Source: Papio anubis (lineage: Eukaryota; Chordata; Mammalia; Primates; Cercopithecidae). From it: a stretch of DNA of 64,000 bases. Below, piece by piece: positions 61,480 to 64,000 of the stretch (position 1 is the stretch's first letter; every line of letters begins with the position of its first letter). Made by a program: the position numbers and the translations under genes. The notes below the pieces were generated by a model that was not told the origin of the DNA, searched no databases, and saw only the letters and a program-made list of their open reading frames with translations. The stretch spans positions 192,881,526 through 192,945,525 of the forward strand of contig NC_044977.1 of NCBI RefSeq assembly GCF_008728515.1. Direction: 5' to 3'.

Positions 61480-61782
61480 TTTGTTTGCTTGCTTGTTTTT
61501 TGTTTCTTTGAGATGAAGTCTTGCTCTATTGCCCAGGCTGGAGTATAGTGGTGTGCTCTTGGCTCACTGCATCTTCTGCCTCCCAGGTTCAAGTGATTCT
61601 CCTGCCTCAGTAGCTGGGACAGGCACCCCCCCCACCATGCCCAGCTAGTTTTTGTATTTTCAGTAGAGATGGAGTTTCACCATGTTGGCCAGGCTGGTCT
61701 CGAACTCCTGACCTCAAGTGATACGCTTGCCTTGGCCTCACAAAGTGCTGGGATTGCAGGCGTGAGCCACCGCGCCCGGCCA
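61480..61782 (-). mobile_element. Alu
   Basis: Antisense Alu with a GTTT-rich tail; ends 'gccaccgcgcccggcc'. 'ctatgg' + 'tttg' lies on both sides of the Alu pair. Confidence 0.93.
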
Positions 61783-61994
61783 GTTCTATGGGTTTGACAA
61801 ATGCAGAGTCTCGTGTACCAAATAGAAGAGTTTCACTGCCCTAAAATACCGTATATGGTTTACCTATTCAGCCTACCTCACTTTCTAAGCCTCTGGCAAC
61901 CACTGATGTATTTTAAGTCTCTATAATTTCACCTTTTCCAGAATGTTGTATAAATAGAATCATTACAGTATATAGTCTTTTAAGATTGGTTTCT
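61783..61994 (-). mobile_element. L1ME-type LINE-1 fragment, second part
   Basis: 'agttctatgggtttgacaaa', 'aagagtttcactgccctaaa' and 'ttccagaatgttgtataaat' are old L1 3' sequence in antisense. Confidence 0.65.
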
Positions 61995-62285
61995 GGCTGG
62001 GCACGATGGCTCACGCCTGTAATCCCCGCACTTTGGGAGGCCAAGGTGGGTGGATCACTGGAGCCCAGGAGTTTGAGACCAGCCCTAGCAATATAGAAAG
62101 ATCCTATCTCTACAAAAATTACAAAACAAGTAGCCAAGGGTGGGGGCGTGCTCTTGTAGTTCCAGCTGCAAGCTGAGGCAGGAGGATGGCTGGAGCCTGG
62201 GACGTAGAGGCTGCAGTAAGCCATGGCCACTCCACTGCACTCCAGCCTGGGCGACAGAGTGAGACCCTGTCTCAAAAAAAGAGAA
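61995..62285 (+). mobile_element. Alu
   Basis: Sense Alu 'ggctgggcacgatggctcac' to 'gaccctgtctcaaaaaaag'. Confidence 0.93.
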
Positions 62286-62691
62286 AAGAACAAAAAGACT
62301 TATCAGGTAAAATGGCCCAGAATCTAAATTTATGGCCCTCACTAATCTCGCTGTTTCTTGCGCTAATGGATTTATGGCCATGGGAAACTGTAGCAAAGTA
62401 AAGGTGTGCCTGGAAGGGACAGATGGACTCTGATTAATCTTATCAGTCTCCTGGCAATAGATAACCTTATATACATAAGCATTAAAACCAAATCCAAGTC
62501 CCATTTTGCTGACATTGAAGTGTTGTTGTCACAGAAAGGAAGGAGTCCTTCCTCTCTACATTTATAATCTCAATCATTCATTTGAGAGTTTTCGCTGGCC
62601 CTTTGTATTTTGCACCTGTTCCCAATAATCCAGATGGCACCGTGGGGGCCAAGGCCCTTGACTACCTGAAGTTTCACTAAAAAATCAATTC
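62286..62691. other. no recognised feature
   Basis: Unique AT-rich sequence; possibly an old LTR-type repeat but not identified. Confidence 0.4.
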
Positions 62692-63000
62692 ACAGCCTGG
62701 CACGGCGCCTCATCTCTGTAATCCCAGCACTTTGGGAGGCCAAGGCGGGTGGATCACTTGAAGTCAGGAGTTTGAGACCAGCCTGACCAACATAGTGAAA
62801 TCCCATCTCTACTGAAATTACAAAAATCAGCCGGGCGTGGTGGTGGGCACCTGTAATCCCATTTACTTAGGAGGCTGAGGCAGGAGAATCGCTTAAACCC
62901 AGGAGGCAGAGATTGCAGTGAGCCGAGATTCATACCACTGCACTCCAGCCTGGGCGAGAAGAGCAAAAACTTTGTCTCAAAAAAAGAAAAAAAAGAAAAG
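62692..63000 (+). mobile_element. Alu
   Basis: Sense Alu 'cagcctggcacggcgcctca' with an A/G tail. 'aaatcaattcaca' stands on both sides (62680s and about 63000-63013), a target-site duplication. Confidence 0.93.
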
Positions 63001-63024
63001 AAATCAATTCACAAAAGGCAGATT

Positions 63025-63302
63025 GGTCTAACGTGGTGGCTCATGCCTGTAATCGCAGCACTTTGGGAGGCCGAGACGGACAGATCATTTGAGGCCAGGA
63101 GTTTGAGACCAGCCTGGCCAAAATGGTGAAACCTCGTCTCTACTAAAAATACAAAACTTAGCCAGGCGTGGTGGTATGCACCTGTAGTCCCAGCTACTTG
63201 GGAGGTTGAGGCAGGAGAATTGCTGGGAGGTAGAGGTTACAGTGAGCTGAGATTGTGCCACTGCACTCCAACCTGTGTGACAAAGACTCCGTCTCAAATA
63301 AA
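63025..63302 (+). mobile_element. Alu
   Basis: Sense Alu 'ggtctaacgtggtggctcat' to 'gactccgtctcaaataaaa', with a short right-arm gap. Confidence 0.92.
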
Positions 63303-63914
63303 AGGAGGGGGGTAGATTAACGGGAAAAGGCATACAAGCTCATTTAATATGCATACATGGGGAGAATCACAGAGTAATTCAGAGTAATCCTCCATCTCCC
63401 AACAGGGCACAGAATTTTATTCTGGCAAAACAGAGTATGGGGAAGGCGAGAAGAGGAATTCTGTCATTCCTAGGGGGAATTAATGGATCTGGGAACAGAG
63501 ATTAACTTGTAAATAGTTACCTTTGACACTGAAAGGGTCAGTTCAGGTGTGTTTACATTCTTGGTACTACAGGGAGGAGAAGGAGGGTCTGGATCATAGG
63601 CAGATAAGGAGCTTCAACTTGGGTCGGAAGGTGGAGAAGACCTCAAAGCTTCCTCAGTGCAGTATGTTAAAGTGCCATATTTTGAGGTATTGGTTTCCGA
63701 GTCAACACTACTAAGTGGTGCGGCACTGAAGATATTCTATTTCTCAGAATATGCTTTAGCTATCTCTTTCAATTTTGTTGTTTTTACTAAGAAAAGTATG
63801 CGTTTGGGTTGAAGTGCCAGAGGACAAGAGAGTCCCTTGGATGTTGGCTTTTGCATTTATTATGTAACTCCTGAACTTTTAACAAGTCACTTTTTCATTT
63901 TATTTTTCTATTTT
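63303..63914. other. no recognised feature
   Basis: Unique sequence; short ORF 63523-63714 is unsupported. Confidence 0.45.
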
Positions 63915-64000
63915 TTTTTCCTTTTAAGTAGGCCACATTTTTTAGAACAATTTTACAGAAAAATTGAGAAAATAGTACAGAGTCCCCATATACCCCTATG
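63915..64000 (-). mobile_element. L1ME-type fragment, cut by window end
   Basis: 'tagaacaattttacagaaaa' and 'gaaaatagtacagagtcccc' are old L1 3' sequence in antisense and continue past the window. Confidence 0.65.

Overview
The window is ordinary repeat-rich primate nuclear DNA and holds no intact protein-coding gene that I can support. Roughly 85 Alu elements or fragments, counted by eye, cover about a third or more of it. The youngest Alus read 'ctagccgggcgaggtggc', 'taacccggtgaaacc' and 'gagatccggccactgc', which I know as marks of Old World monkey AluY lineages. I therefore infer a cercopithecoid such as a macaque, baboon or guenon. No virus-like, bacterial or plasmid gene, CRISPR array, rRNA, tRNA or snRNA was seen.

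Layout. 1-4.1 kb: Alus, several riddled with small indels, around a short unassigned unique block at 1024-1702. 4.16-9.05 kb: one old, ordered LINE-1 (5' UTR, ORF1, ORF2 endonuclease, part of the reverse transcriptase, 3' UTR), broken by four Alus and missing the rest of ORF2. 8.87-15.1 kb: a tandem duplication of about 3.1 kb carrying L1 3' end, Alus, an Alu-derived minisatellite, an MLT1-like LTR and a CR1/L3-type LINE fragment. 15.1-22 kb: several LTR remnants of MaLR, ERVL and ERV1 type, plus Alus. 22.3-24 kb: an N gap inside a polypyrimidine tract, flanked by two perfectly matching 625-bp segments, which looks like a false duplication in the assembly. 24-36 kb: nested Alus, L2, MIR and L1ME fragments.

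The most informative locus is at 36.7-40.85 kb. A 26-bp minisatellite grown from a MIR element is followed by a CpG-dense tandem block and then a processed (intronless, polyadenylated) copy of RAF1 mRNA running from 5' UTR to poly(A). The copy has lost its start codon, stop codon and ATP-binding lysine and carries several frameshifts. It also carries two internal tandem duplications, both starting at 14-3-3 site regions of the parent.

41-64 kb holds Alus, two composite Alus with duplicated left arms, 32- and 33-bp minisatellites, several unique non-coding stretches, and an 0.88-kb CTTCC-rich minisatellite at 60.29-61.17 kb. No cooperating gene system is present. The interest lies in repeat architecture, local tandem duplication and assembly quality. 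Alu boundaries are read by eye and are good to about 10 bp.
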